From positions 2,170,001 through 2,234,000 of the forward strand of contig NZ_CP027783.1 in the NCBI RefSeq assembly GCF_003795125.1: DNA of 64,000 nucleotides, given 5' to 3'. The stretch's first letter is position 1. Each line of letters begins with the position of its first letter. The position numbers and the translations under genes are program-made. A model generated the notes under the pieces. That model made no database searches. It saw only the letters and a list, made by a program, of their open reading frames with translations, and had not been told where the DNA came from. Source of the stretch: Tetragenococcus osmophilus. GTDB lineage: Bacteria > Bacillota > Bacilli > Lactobacillales > Enterococcaceae. This document shows positions 9,375 to 18,279 of the stretch, piece after piece.

Positions 9375-10646
9375 TTACCAGTAATTGCCTTCTGCCATTC
9401 CGTTTCCTACTCCGGGGTCTTCATAACCAGGATTCACGTTGGGATCCTCGGGGTTATTATCTTCCGGCTGTTCTGGAGGGACTTGTGGCACTTGTTCTTC
9501 TTGATTTTCCGGCGGTAGCTGCGGTTCTTGCTCTTGGGAATCAGGGATCTCTTCTGTATCTTGTGTATCCTCCTCAGGTGGCTGCTCGGTATCGTCTTCG
9601 CCTTCTTCAGGATCTGGCTCTTCTTGTTCATCTGTATCATCATAGAACTGGTTACCGATAAAACCGTTTTGGGAATACTCATTCTGGGGTTCAATTTCTA
9701 TCTCATCGTTTGTTGGCAATTCCAACTGACGTTTTAATTGATTTTGTAAATCCAACAATTCATTTAAACCTAGAATCTGGTAGGAAAGTCCATTAACCAT
9801 TTGGTTTTGTCCTTGCAGTTGCTCTTGGTCAACATTTTCAAAAGCTGGATAATAGTTGCTGGCAATATCTAACATATCGTTCCAAGAAAAATCAGTTTTA
9901 GAATTTTTCTCAACAGCGTTCAATATTTTTTTATAGTTACTTACACTGTCTATACTAGCAAGCTTATCAACAATTTTAGTAACTACTTCACGTTGCCTTC
10001 TTTGACGTCCAATATCACCTTCAGGGTCATCTTTTCTCATCCGAGCATAAGCAAGCCCTTTTTCGCCATCCAACTTAATTTTCCCATCCGGCACATGAAC
10101 ACCTTCTAAAGTAAAATCAATCTCATTGTTGACCTCAATACCACCTACAGCATCAATGAGATCTGTCATACCTTGCAAGTTGATTGTCGCATAATGATCG
10201 ATTGGGATATCTAGCAATTGTTCCACTGCATCCATTGATAATTCTACACCACCATAAGCATAGGCATGGCTTAACTTATCAAATGTTTTTCCATCATCGA
10301 GCATATCTGCCATAATATCTCTTTCTAAACTAACAATCGTTGATTCTTCTTTTTGAGGATTAACAGTAACGACCATCATACTGTCAGTACGCGCAGGGTC
10401 TTCGTCATCTTCTTGACGTCCTAATCCACCAGTATCAACACCTAATAATAAAATGGAAAAAGGCTCGCGATCTGCAATGCTAACTTCTTTATCTCTTCTG
10501 CTTGATCTTCGATTAACTTCTTCATTAATATTGTTTATCGCGCTGTTTGCATCGTCTAAAGCCCGCATACCATAAACAGTTAAACCAGCAACGACTAAAG
10601 CGAATGCCGTTAATATACCCACGATAATTTTCTGATATAAACGCAT
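9375..10646 (-). CDS. LytR-CpsA-Psr (LCP) family wall-polymer ligase
   Basis: LCP enzymes transfer polymers such as teichoic acid from undecaprenyl phosphate to peptidoglycan outside the membrane. A short cytoplasmic tail and one helix (first 25 residues) precede the LCP domain with ILLLGVDTGG, ARTDSMMVV, SLERDIM and ARMRKDDPEGDIGRQRRQ, the arginines and aspartates of the pyrophosphate pocket. The last ~110 residues are a Pro/Gln-rich, strongly acidic, low-complexity tail ending in GNGMAEGNYW. I start at 10646: an ATG 12 bases upstream (10658) overlaps the GAGG ribosome site that serves 10646. Downstream of tagDHG, fitting teichoic acid attachment. Confidence 0.9.
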   Translation of the reverse strand: MRLYQKIIVGILTAFALVVAGLTVYGMRALDDANSAINNINEEVNRRSSRRDKEVSIADREPFSILLLGVDTGGLGRQEDDEDPARTDSMMVVTVNPQKEESTIVSLERDIMADMLDDGKTFDKLSHAYAYGGVELSMDAVEQLLDIPIDHYATINLQGMTDLIDAVGGIEVNNEIDFTLEGVHVPDGKIKLDGEKGLAYARMRKDDPEGDIGRQRRQREVVTKIVDKLASIDSVSNYKKILNAVEKNSKTDFSWNDMLDIASNYYPAFENVDQEQLQGQNQMVNGLSYQILGLNELLDLQNQLKRQLELPTNDEIEIEPQNEYSQNGFIGNQFYDDTDEQEEPDPEEGEDDTEQPPEEDTQDTEEIPDSQEQEPQLPPENQEEQVPQVPPEQPEDNNPEDPNVNPGYEDPGVGNGMAEGNYW

Positions 10647-10780
10647 CCTACACCTCATTTTTTTCTAAGAAGATTTTAACTAAATCTTGGCATAGTTTCT
10701 CATAGTTTACAATTACCCATGTGTTTCATTACCAAATTTTAATAAAACTAAATGAGAAACAAACAATGGCTAAAATTTGA

Positions 10781-11590
10781 TCAAATATAATCAACGAATT
10801 TCGAGCGGAATTTCATATGCAAATGACTACCTAATATCAATAAAATTAATATAATGCCCCAAAAAATTAAAGAATAAGTCGCTTTTTCAAAAAACCATTC
10901 GCGACTTAAAAAAGTATCCCGAAAGCCGTCAATAATATAGTAAATAGGGTTTAACCTTAAAATCTTTACAGCAAAATCTGGCAAGCCGCTATTTTCTATG
11001 TTGACAATAGCTCCAGAAATATAAAATAAAAGTCGAATAATAGATTGTAAGAAGATATGATAATCTCGAACCAATATAGTTATGGTGGCATTTAATAAAC
11101 CAAAGGAAAATAAAAATGAAATCATACATATAAAATAATAGATATATTGAATCCAATATATGCTCGGACTAATACCAAAAAATAAAACTGTTCCAATAAC
11201 AATAGCTACCATAGGAAAATACGAACTCAAATTACCCACAATATTAGTCGTTGGTAAGACACTGACAGGAAATTTCATCTTGGATACTAGACTGATTTGT
11301 TTGTAAATGCTATTGGATGCCCCTAGAATTGAAGAATTAACATAAAACCAGGCGGTAATCCCAATTAACATCCACACAATAAAAGGAACATCTCCAACTT
11401 CTTGACCTTGTCTGAGGCCAACACCAAAAACTAAATAATAAATCCCAACTTGAATTGCCGGGTTTAGGATTTGCCACGCCAGCCCTAAATAATGACTTTG
11501 ATAATCCGCTTTATCTTCATATCGTGACATCCGAAAGATCATGCCAATATGATCAAATTGTTCTTTTATGACCGTAATAATCTCTTTCAC
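10781..11590 (-). CDS. tagG: Teichoic acid ABC exporter, permease subunit
   Basis: A 269-residue ABC-2-type permease with six predicted helices, homologous to TagG/TarG, which carries undecaprenyl-linked wall teichoic acid across the membrane. The N-terminal amphipathic segment with YLGLAWQILNPAIQVGIYYLVFG and the RLNPIYYIIDGFRD motif near residue 215 are characteristic. GTG start behind AGGAAGAG. It follows tagH by 27 bases, so the two subunits are co-transcribed. Confidence 0.93.
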   Translation of the reverse strand: MKEIITVIKEQFDHIGMIFRMSRYEDKADYQSHYLGLAWQILNPAIQVGIYYLVFGVGLRQGQEVGDVPFIVWMLIGITAWFYVNSSILGASNSIYKQISLVSKMKFPVSVLPTTNIVGNLSSYFPMVAIVIGTVLFFGISPSIYWIQYIYYFICMISFLFSFGLLNATITILVRDYHIFLQSIIRLLFYISGAIVNIENSGLPDFAVKILRLNPIYYIIDGFRDTFLSREWFFEKATYSLIFWGIILILLILGSHLHMKFRSKFVDYI

Positions 11591-11617
11591 AAAACTCTTC
11601 CTTTTCTACAGCAATGT

Positions 11618-12676
11618 TTATTGAAAAACACGCATAATTATATCTGTCGGGTTTCCAATAGCATAAGTCAATGATTTTCCACTAAAAAATACTAACATAC
11701 AAAAAACAGTCGCTAATATTGTCACAAGTAAAAGCAACCTCGTGGGAACGGTCATTTTATCGCCAAGAGGGGTACGCACTAAATTCTTAGCAAACTGTTT
11801 CTCACTTAGATTTTGCTTTTGTAATTCTTCGTCTTCTGACGCGTGTTCTTTTAAAGCTTCTAGCGTAAAGTTTTTTTGCTTATCTTTTTGTCTTTTTTGA
11901 TAATTACTTTGTTTTTTCTTAGGTAACTTTTTAAACCAACGGATAAATTTTTTATAATGATGCATAACCTCCGAGGTGGGACCAAACTCACGGACACCGC
12001 CATAATGCATCCAAATGGTCTTGTCACACAGTTTTTCTACTTGCTTGAGAGAATGGCTAACAAAAAAGATGGTCTTCCCTTGTTCTTTAAATTCCAAAAT
12101 TTTATCAACACATTTTTGATAAAACGTATCATCACCAACTGATAAAGCCTCATCAATAACTAAAATATCTGGGTCGTTATGTACCGCAATAGAAAAACCT
12201 AAACGTGAACGCATCCCGCTTGAATAATTTTTCACCGGTTGATTAATAAAGTCTCCTAAGTCAGCAAAAGCGATGATATCATCAATGCGTTCATCAATTT
12301 GTTTATTGGTCATACCAGACATTAATGCTTTCAAACGAATATTTTCAAGTCCAGTTAATTGTTTTTTTAGACCAGCACCAATGGAAATAATCGTCGGTTC
12401 CCCATTGATTTCCATTGTCCCTGAAGTAGGCGGGATGATCCCGCTAATAATATTAGATAAGGTGGATTTCCCAGACCCATTAATCCCAATAAGACCAATA
12501 GATTCCCCATCTTTCACTTCAAAACTCACACCTTTTAAAGCCCAGAAACTAGGGATGTTACCGCGAGAAAATTTAAAAAGAGATTTTATCTTATCTGATT
12601 TTTTCTTATATAGATCGTATTCTTTAGTAACTAAAGTAGCTCGTACTTTTATGTTATCGTTTTTCACTTTATCCAT
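11618..12676 (-). CDS. tagH: Teichoic acid ABC exporter, ATPase subunit
   Basis: A 352-residue ATPase partner of TagG. Walker A ([12 protein letters not shown] near residue 67), the signature [14 protein letters not shown] and Walker B ([12 protein letters not shown]) are intact. Like TagH it has a long C-terminal extension: a Lys/Gln-rich linker from about residue 240 and one membrane helix near 312-330. An extended -10 promoter lies just upstream, and a ribosome site is only weakly visible. It is separated from tagD by a terminator, so tagHG and tagD are distinct transcripts. Confidence 0.93.
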   Translation of the reverse strand: MDKVKNDNIKVRATLVTKEYDLYKKKSDKIKSLFKFSRGNIPSFWALKGVSFEVKDGESIGLIGINGSGKSTLSNIISGIIPPTSGTMEINGEPTIISIGAGLKKQLTGLENIRLKALMSGMTNKQIDERIDDIIAFADLGDFINQPVKNYSSGMRSRLGFSIAVHNDPDILVIDEALSVGDDTFYQKCVDKILEFKEQGKTIFFVSHSLKQVEKLCDKTIWMHYGGVREFGPTSEVMHHYKKFIRWFKKLPKKKQSNYQKRQKDKQKNFTLEALKEHASEDEELQKQNLSEKQFAKNLVRTPLGDKMTVPTRLLLLVTILATVFCMLVFFSGKSLTYAIGNPTDIIMRVFQ

Positions 12677-12713
12677 CCATTCTTACTACTCTTTACTTAT
12701 CAAAAACATTTAT

Positions 12714-12742
12714 ATCATAGCATATTTTTTTTATAAAAAGAA
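12714..12742 (-). promoter_or_regulatory. Promoter of tagHG
   Basis: On the minus strand TTCTTT (12742-12737), a 17-bp spacer and TATGAT (12719-12714) preceded by TGC (extended -10). Confidence 0.5.
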
Positions 12743-12801
12743 TACCATTAAAAAAAACTAGATTCTAATTTAGCATTTTTTTAATGAACAATAAATACGT
12801 T

Positions 12802-12829
12802 AAAAAAGCCGAGATTACCCGGCTTTTTT
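12802..12829 (-). terminator. Terminator of tagD
   Basis: AAAAAAGCCG pairs with CGGCTTTTTT around an 8-nt loop, 3 bp after the tagD stop codon. The hairpin is symmetric and could act on both strands. Confidence 0.85.
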
Positions 12830-12831
12830 AA

Positions 12832-13230
12832 TTAATCCAATTTTAAATCATTTTTGATTTGCGTAGTGGAAACTTCTGGTGTTCGAGGTAAATAAAGAAC
12901 AGTGGCAGGCGTTTGTTCTTCAATAAAATCAAACTCACCTACCCAATCGTCCCCCATAACGAAAGTATCAATATGGTATTCCTTAACGTCCGTTACTTTT
13001 TGGCCCCAACCTTCTTCTGGGATCACTAAATCCACATAACGGATAGCTTCAAGCAATTGTTTTCGTTTTTCATAGTCAAAATAACATTTTTTTTGCTTTT
13101 CTCTCCAATTAAATTCATCTGTTGATAAGGCAACAATAAGGTAATCCCCTTGTTCTTTAGCACGACGTAATAAATTAATATGCCCATAATGCAATAAATC
13201 AAATGTGCCATATGTAATAACTCTTTTCAT
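12832..13230 (-). CDS. tagD: Glycerol-3-phosphate cytidylyltransferase
   Basis: A 132-residue enzyme that makes CDP-glycerol from CTP and glycerol 3-phosphate, the activated donor for all glycerophosphotransferases in this window. The HxGH motif is His14-Tyr-Gly-His17, the same numbering as Bacillus TagD. The second signature appears as RTPEVSTTQ near residue 118. Length and fold match TagD/TarD exactly. GTGAGG precedes the ATG. An IS element is inserted 65 bp upstream of the start codon. Confidence 0.97.
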   Translation of the reverse strand: MKRVITYGTFDLLHYGHINLLRRAKEQGDYLIVALSTDEFNWREKQKKCYFDYEKRKQLLEAIRYVDLVIPEEGWGQKVTDVKEYHIDTFVMGDDWVGEFDFIEEQTPATVLYLPRTPEVSTTQIKNDLKLD

Positions 13231-13259
13231 GTTATAACCTCACTTTTTTTAATATATTG

Positions 13260-13288
13260 AAGATACCAAAGTTTAAAAGAAATAGCAA
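13260..13288 (-). promoter_or_regulatory. Candidate tagD promoter squeezed beside the IS
   Basis: On the minus strand TTGCTA (13288-13283), a 17-bp spacer and TATCTT (13265-13260) with TGG before the -10. The IS terminus lies only 7 bp upstream of the -35, so any upstream control site has been displaced. Confidence 0.4.
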
Positions 13289-13491
13289 ACTCGTACCTGA
13301 ATGATTTATAAAACTTTGTGGATAACTCATTCGACCGCCCCACGAAGTGCCATTTATGTTATTTTCTATTTTTGTCGCCGCTTTTTAATAAAGAATAGGA
13401 AAGGACGATTGAACTAGGTTAAAAAAAGATAAAGTTCTTCCTAGAAAATGAAAGACAAGCTTTTTATAGAGCTTAAAATGGCGAAAGTAAA

Positions 13492-14814
13492 CTAGAGATT
13501 CAATCGCTGAATGCGTGTAAGAACTTCCCAAAAAAGCGTGTTGTAAACATTCGTACTTGATAAGCGAATTTGAATTTGACGTGCGTGTTCTGTGACTTTT
13601 CCTGCAATATGAAATAGTTGAAAACGGATCGTGTCAATCACCGTCGTCTTTTGCTCTTGCGGAAAAGTCAGCTGTTTCATCAAATGGATGATATTATAGG
13701 CAATAAAGCTCAAAGCTAAACGGGCTTTATTCGCTAAAAAGGAAGGGCTGTCCGTTTTATCAGCGAAAAATCCGGTCTTCATTTCTTTAATGAAGTTTTC
13801 CATATTCCCTCGTTTTTGATAGAGCTGAAAAATGGTTTGGGGCGAAAGATGAGCGAAATCGGTCACCACAAATTGAAATTCGGAAAAAAGTAAAGTTTCG
13901 GCTTTTCTGGTGGCTTTGATGGCTACTGTTCGAGATCGGTCCCAAGAATCCGCTTGATAAGCCATCTTAAAATATTGATGTTCGGTCTTTGTGTAGTCCG
14001 TACCGTTGGTATATTGGACAAGATGTTGCGCATGATGAACCAACCGGGCATTATTTTTTAGTTTAATCACATAATGTGCGCCTCGACACTCACACTGTTG
14101 ATAAATTTCCGGTTTGGCAAAGCCGCTATCCCCGCGTACGAGCATGGTGGGATCACTCGAACGTTGTTGGTAATGCGCCAACATTTCACTTAAGTATTCT
14201 TCGGCATGGGTCGAGGTATAAGATTTTCCATGCCGATGACGGACATCTAATGCCAGCCCGGTTAACCCTTCGAACGCCACAAATGGATGATACCCATGGA
14301 GGCCATAGTGGTAAATATATTCCCCTGCTTCTTGTTTTCCGTAGGTAGGACAACAGGTGGAATCTAGATCAAGCACGAGTTGTTGGCTGTTTTGCTGGTC
14401 CATGCCTAAATCGCCAAGTTTTTTCGCCACTTGTAATAATTGGTTGATAGTTTCTTCTGTTAAGGTATGAAGCAAAGTAGACATCATAAATTGCGAACTG
14501 AGTCGTTCTTGTTTCAATGCTTCCTTAAAAAGGCGATCATATTGTAAGGTGTTGGCGTCTCGGTCTCGAGAATAACCAGCGATCAATTGAAATAACCATT
14601 GTTTTACGACGTCCAGCCATTCATGTTGGGCGAAGGAACGATGCTCTGGAATATGAACGTATTGCGCTAACAGTGAATCAAAACGAATTTGATTTAAAAA
14701 CTCCGAAAGCAAGACGAGCCCCGCGTCATTGGTTAAGTTGCCACCATCGTTGGCGACTGAAATGGCTTTTTGGTCATTGAATGTCAGCGATTTTTGTTGT
14801 AAAGTGATAGACAT
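13492..14814 (-). CDS. IS1380-family transposase
   Basis: A 440-residue DDE transposase. The N-terminal segment with NDGGNLTNDAGLVLLSEFL, the first catalytic aspartate in LVLDLDSTCCPTYG near residue 150, the second in LVRGDSGFAKPEIY near 235 and the glutamate region KRGNMENFIKEMKTGF near 343 are typical of IS1380. The frame is complete. Its ribosome site (AAGGAG) is sequestered in a long hairpin if transcription enters from outside the element. Confidence 0.95.
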   Translation of the reverse strand: MSITLQQKSLTFNDQKAISVANDGGNLTNDAGLVLLSEFLNQIRFDSLLAQYVHIPEHRSFAQHEWLDVVKQWLFQLIAGYSRDRDANTLQYDRLFKEALKQERLSSQFMMSTLLHTLTEETINQLLQVAKKLGDLGMDQQNSQQLVLDLDSTCCPTYGKQEAGEYIYHYGLHGYHPFVAFEGLTGLALDVRHRHGKSYTSTHAEEYLSEMLAHYQQRSSDPTMLVRGDSGFAKPEIYQQCECRGAHYVIKLKNNARLVHHAQHLVQYTNGTDYTKTEHQYFKMAYQADSWDRSRTVAIKATRKAETLLFSEFQFVVTDFAHLSPQTIFQLYQKRGNMENFIKEMKTGFFADKTDSPSFLANKARLALSFIAYNIIHLMKQLTFPQEQKTTVIDTIRFQLFHIAGKVTEHARQIQIRLSSTNVYNTLFWEVLTRIQRLNL

Positions 14815-14875
14815 AAGAACGCACTCCTTTATTGTTATGTTTCGTCGACTTTACAATAACACAGAGTGCGTTCTT
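14815..14875 (-). promoter_or_regulatory. Hairpin sequestering the transposase ribosome site
   Basis: AAGAACGCACTC (14815-14826) pairs perfectly with GAGTGCGTTCTT (14864-14875). The transposase Shine-Dalgarno (complement of 14824-14830) lies in and beside the stem and the ATG directly follows it. An extended -10-like TGTTATTGT lies inside the loop, so a self-initiated transcript would lack one arm. Confidence 0.6.
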
Positions 14876-15003
14876 TTTGTACACCCAGAAGGTGAAGCAA
14901 TGAAACCTTTAGAAAAAAGAGCATGCCAAGGCTTGAATAATCCTTGGAAAAATTTATAAATCATTCAGGCTCGTATATAGAATATTAAAATTAGTTTTAC
15001 GTT

Positions 15004-15486
15004 TTATTCTTTTTCAAAGACATAATCTACCATTTGATAGCCAGAACCAATATTGGTAATTTTTTCTTCTACCAAATGAAAACCTAAGTGCTGATAAACT
15101 CCAATAGCTTGAGTATTTCCTTGATTCACACGTAGATGTTGCTTTAACTGATGCTTTTTTGCCAGTTGATCAAACCAAGTAAATATTTCTCGCATCAACC
15201 CGTGATTCCGATAACTTGCAGCAATATAAATCTTACTAAGATATAAATAGTCTGATCTTAGCTGGTAAGCAATATAGCCAATGTACTGATTGTCTAATAT
15301 TAAAGCGTAATAATGAACGCCTGCTTCAATTTCTTGCATAATTAATTCTTCACTTTGATAGTTAGCTAACATGTATTCTACTTGAGTACTTCCAACAACG
15401 GGTGTAAACACCTCTTGCCAAATTTCTTCTAAAGCAGGATAAAAATCATCTAATTGTTCCCTTGTTGTAATTTTTTGCGTTTCCAA
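15004..15486 (-). CDS. GNAT family N-acetyltransferase
   Basis: A 160-residue acetyl-CoA-dependent acetyltransferase of the RimI/GNAT type. The core strand-helix unit LYLSKIYIAASYRNHGLMREIF (about residues 83-105) contains a degenerate form of the acetyl-CoA loop (Q/RxxGxG/A; here RNHGLM). VNQGNTQAIGVYQHLGF near residue 120 is the C-terminal signature. The start is TTG with GAGGAG 9 bases upstream. The substrate cannot be deduced. It is separated from sodA by a terminator. Confidence 0.85.
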   Translation of the reverse strand: METQKITTREQLDDFYPALEEIWQEVFTPVVGSTQVEYMLANYQSEELIMQEIEAGVHYYALILDNQYIGYIAYQLRSDYLYLSKIYIAASYRNHGLMREIFTWFDQLAKKHQLKQHLRVNQGNTQAIGVYQHLGFHLVEEKITNIGSGYQMVDYVFEKE

Positions 15487-15522
15487 AGCGACAAACTCCT
15501 CTATACACTTTTGTTATGAGAT

Positions 15523-15553
15523 AAAACCTCTCGCTTTTAACGAGAGGTTTTTT
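15523..15553 (-). terminator. Terminator of sodA
   Basis: An 11-bp perfect stem (AAAACCTCTCG with CGAGAGGTTTT), T-flanked on both strands, between the sodA stop and the acetyltransferase start. Confidence 0.85.
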
Positions 15554-15579
15554 CGTTGTTTTATATGAAGCATCAAATC

Positions 15580-16188
15580 TTACCTTGCTGCTTCGTAGTT
15601 TTTATTTGCTTGGTCCCAATTGACAATATGCCAAAAAGCAGCAATATAATCCGGTCTTACATTTTTATATTTCAAATAGTAAGCATGTTCCCAAACATCT
15701 AAACCAATAATCGGTGTTTGTCCGTCAGTTAATGGAGAATCTTGATTAGGTGTAGAAGTAATTTTTAATTGGCCATTATCCAAGACTAACCAAGCCCATC
15801 CAGAACCAAAACGGCCTGTAGCTGCTGTTTTAAATTCTTCTTTGAAATCATCAAAACTGCCAAAAGCTTGATCAATCGCTTCTTTTAACGCGCCTGTAGG
15901 TTCGCCACCACCATTTGGTGATAAAATTTTCCAGAAGAACGCGTGGTTTGCGTGTCCACCACCGTTATTACGCACAGCAGTGTAGATATCTTCTGGCACG
16001 TTTTCTAGGTCAGCAATCAAATCTTCAACAGACTTTTCCCCTAACTCAGGGTGATTTTCAATCGCAGCATTTAAATTTGTCACATAAGTGTTATGGTGTT
16101 TGTCACGATGCAAATGCATCGTTTCTTCATCAATATAAGGTTCTAAAGCGTCATAATCATAAGGCAAAGCTGGTAAAATGTAAGTCAT
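15580..16188 (-). CDS. sodA: Superoxide dismutase, Mn/Fe family
   Basis: A 202-residue superoxide dismutase that converts superoxide to oxygen and hydrogen peroxide. Metal ligands are seen in [16 protein letters not shown]-like N-terminal context (His near 27), [11 protein letters not shown] (His near 81) and [11 protein letters not shown] (Asp and His near 164/168). GGAHANHAF-type and GSGWAWLV segments fit the Mn-preferring cytosolic form of Lactobacillales. AGGGGG precedes the ATG. Monocistronic with its own terminator. Confidence 0.96.
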   Translation of the reverse strand: MTYILPALPYDYDALEPYIDEETMHLHRDKHHNTYVTNLNAAIENHPELGEKSVEDLIADLENVPEDIYTAVRNNGGGHANHAFFWKILSPNGGGEPTGALKEAIDQAFGSFDDFKEEFKTAATGRFGSGWAWLVLDNGQLKITSTPNQDSPLTDGQTPIIGLDVWEHAYYLKYKNVRPDYIAAFWHIVNWDQANKNYEAAR

Positions 16189-16267
16189 TTCGTAATTCCC
16201 CCTAAATACTTATTTATTACAAATTAAGAGTATCAAAGAAAGCGATTTTATTCAAAGCAAATGCTTC

Positions 16268-16705
16268 TTATTTTTGCGGAAACTGACGGAAAATCAAAAA
16301 TTTGCTGAAAAAATAATTGGCAATGCCCACAAGAATTTGAGTAATGACTTTTGCAACCCCATTTCCTAAACGTAGCCATTCGCGTAACATAAACATACTT
16401 GCCATATCAATCCCAAGCGCAAACAATCGAAATAGCATAAAACGCAAAAATTGTGTCCAATAAGCTTTGCGATTTGGTGACTGAGTTCGGAAAACCCATG
16501 CTTTATTCGTAACAAAAGAAAACACATTGGCTAAAAACCAAGAAATAATCGTTGCTGCCATATAATGTAGATGAAAAATTCCCATACACAGAAAATGAAT
16601 GACGATATTAGCAAGTGTCGCTAACTGACCAAAAAATACATAAGCGACAAATTCCCATAGGTTCTTACGTTCAAGCCAATTTTTTAATTGAAACAGAAAT
16701 TGCAT
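16268..16705 (-). CDS. GtrA family membrane protein (copy 1)
   Basis: A 145-residue protein with four predicted helices, GtrA/DPMS3 family (PF04138). Such proteins work with a GtrB-type glycosyltransferase, either flipping the polyprenyl-linked sugar or assisting its transfer to a surface polymer. Typical features are FVTNKAWVFRT at the second loop and GIANYFFSKFLIFRQFP at the C-terminus. AAGGAG precedes the ATG. It lies 5 bases after a paralogue with the same architecture, and a GtrB-like enzyme is encoded at 19.2 kb. Confidence 0.9.
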   Translation of the reverse strand: MQFLFQLKNWLERKNLWEFVAYVFFGQLATLANIVIHFLCMGIFHLHYMAATIISWFLANVFSFVTNKAWVFRTQSPNRKAYWTQFLRFMLFRLFALGIDMASMFMLREWLRLGNGVAKVITQILVGIANYFFSKFLIFRQFPQK

Positions 16706-16710
16706 TCAAC

Positions 16711-17154
16711 TTACTCCTTATAAAAATCAGAAGTTTTTTTAGTAAAAATCAAGAATTTGCTAAAAACATAATTCGCAATCACAATAATAATTTGTGTAAT
16801 CAGTTTAGCTAAAAACTCTCCCATTTTAAAGACATCAACAAATAACAACATGCAGCCCATGTCAATGCCGAAAGATACTATACGATAAAAAAAGAATTTA
16901 CTTAATTCAGATAAAAGCGGTTTAATTCCTGTTGTTTTGGATTTAAACACCCATTTTTTGTTAGTCGCAAACGCAAATAATACCGAAAGGATCCACGAAA
17001 GTGTATTTGACACCACAAGGTTCCAGCCGATTAAATTTCTAGCTAGAAAAAAGACAACAAAATTCACTACTGTTGTCATACCTCCAAAAAATAAATAGCT
17101 AATAATTTCGCGAAACTTTTCGTCTTCTCTTACTTTTCTTATTAACTGTTTCAA
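16711..17154 (-). CDS. GtrA family membrane protein (copy 2)
   Basis: A 147-residue four-helix GtrA protein, paralogous to its downstream neighbour: FATNKKWVFKSK, GIDMGCMLLFVDVF and VIANYVFSKFLIFTKK align one for one with it. A TTG start is preceded by GAGGTG. The pair is one transcript from the -10 at 17191. Two tandem copies may serve two lipid-linked sugars or form a heteromer (inference). Confidence 0.9.
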   Translation of the reverse strand: MKQLIRKVREDEKFREIISYLFFGGMTTVVNFVVFFLARNLIGWNLVVSNTLSWILSVLFAFATNKKWVFKSKTTGIKPLLSELSKFFFYRIVSFGIDMGCMLLFVDVFKMGEFLAKLITQIIIVIANYVFSKFLIFTKKTSDFYKE

Positions 17155-17190
17155 TTTTTCACCTCATAACGACCTGTATCATACCATTAA

Positions 17191-17199
17191 ATTATAACA
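17191..17199 (-). promoter_or_regulatory. Extended -10 of the GtrA pair
   Basis: On the minus strand TGTTATAAT (17199-17191), a consensus extended -10, 37 bases upstream of the TTG start. No good -35 is seen. The rest of the divergent region (17155-17398) holds nothing else I recognise. Confidence 0.5.
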
Positions 17200-17398
17200 T
17201 TTAAAGTAAATATTTTTTATTTTGTAGTAAATATAATATTTCAATACATACTCTAAAACTATTATATAATAAATTTATCAAAAGTAAGATCGATAGGTAT
17301 TCACTTTTAAGATTAAGTTTATAAATATTCTTGTTTTCTGACTTTTGGTTAGATAAAATATTAAGTATGGATAAAAATAAAACGAAGAAGGTTAAACT

Positions 17399-18196
17399 AT
17401 GTCTTTGCTTCAACTAGCAAAAAATTCGATCTTGCATTTTAATCAATTAAAATATGCTAAAAATTTAGGCTTTGGTAAAATAGTCATTTATTTATTGTTA
17501 TTAAGTCTTATTGCCGCAATTCCAATTACTCTCCAAGTTCGCAATGCTTTTTCTGACATTCAATCTGACGGGGAAAAAATTGCTGAACAAATTCCTGATT
17601 TTACAATAGAAAATGGTGAGATGGAGACCGAGCAACAGGAGGGTTTTATTTATCAAACAGATTCAATTATCTTTACTTTTGACCCAGAAGGACAACGAAC
17701 TCCTGAAGATATTTCTACAGATATGATTGGTAACTTTTTGAGTGTAGGATTGCTTCAAGATGAGGCGGTTTTAAGTGTTCAATCTAACGAAGCTACTGAA
17801 GCTGTACTTGGTGATAACCAGTTCGAGTTTTCTTATAATGAAGAGCCCCTACAGAATTTATCAGGCGAAGAACTTCGAAACGAATTGAGCCAGAGCCAGC
17901 TCCCTTGGTGGACACCTTTAGTTGTTCTACTTATAGCTACTTATCCATCTTTTATTAACTTAATTGTTACTTTTCTTATTGTTACTATTATCGGGAACCT
18001 TTACAGCCGTATTCGTCGTGTAAAAAATCGATTTTTAGATAATTTGAAAATTATGATTGCAAGCGCAACTTTACCTGTTATTATAGGAGCGGTTATAAAT
18101 TCTTTTGTCCTCGGTTTTGATAGTACTACTTTTATTGCTATTCTTTCCTTCTTTATCTTTACCCAAGCTATTAAAAATGCTAAAAAGATCGAATAA
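17399..18196 (+). CDS. DUF1189 family membrane protein
   Basis: A 265-residue protein. One helix (about 28-48) is followed by an extracytoplasmic domain (about 50-175) and three closely spaced helices at the C-terminus. This topology and the opening FNQLKYAKNLGFGKIVIYLLLLS fit DUF1189, a Firmicute family of unknown function sometimes linked to maltodextrin utilisation proteins. GAAGG precedes the ATG. It is followed by a perfect palindromic terminator. Function unknown. Confidence 0.72.
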   Translation: MSLLQLAKNSILHFNQLKYAKNLGFGKIVIYLLLLSLIAAIPITLQVRNAFSDIQSDGEKIAEQIPDFTIENGEMETEQQEGFIYQTDSIIFTFDPEGQRTPEDISTDMIGNFLSVGLLQDEAVLSVQSNEATEAVLGDNQFEFSYNEEPLQNLSGEELRNELSQSQLPWWTPLVVLLIATYPSFINLIVTFLIVTIIGNLYSRIRRVKNRFLDNLKIMIASATLPVIIGAVINSFVLGFDSTTFIAILSFFIFTQAIKNAKKIE

Positions 18197-18204
18197 ATCA
18201 TAAT

Positions 18205-18236
18205 AAAGACATTTCCAAAATTTTGGAAATGTCTTT
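18205..18236. terminator. Terminator after the DUF1189 gene
   Basis: A perfect 16+16 palindrome (AAAGACATTTCCAAAA and its complement) followed by TTTTT. Confidence 0.85.
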
Positions 18237-18279
18237 TTCTTTAAAATATTGTATACTAAAGAGTAAAGGAGTGGATAAG

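Larger units (their letters stand above)
13296..14969 (-). mobile_element. IS1380-family insertion sequence, complete
   Basis: Terminal inverted repeats CCTGAATGATTTATAAA (13296-13312 and 14953-14969) are identical over 17 bp. They are flanked by the direct repeat CTCGTA (13290-13295 and 14970-14975). Length 1674 bp with one intact transposase gene. The perfect ends and target duplication suggest recent insertion. It lies between the acetyltransferase stop codon (34 bp away) and tagD (65 bp away), reading towards tagD. Confidence 0.95.

Noticed and set aside
9127-9661. Plus-strand genes across the intron 5' part and the LCP tail
   Set aside because: They are shadows: the region is structured intron RNA and the low-complexity LCP tail read in reverse, without ribosome sites.
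18223-18279. Longer N-terminus for the 2-hydroxyacid dehydrogenase
   Set aside because: That start lies inside the preceding terminator hairpin and has no Shine-Dalgarno; the ATG at 18280 has AGGAG at ideal spacing.
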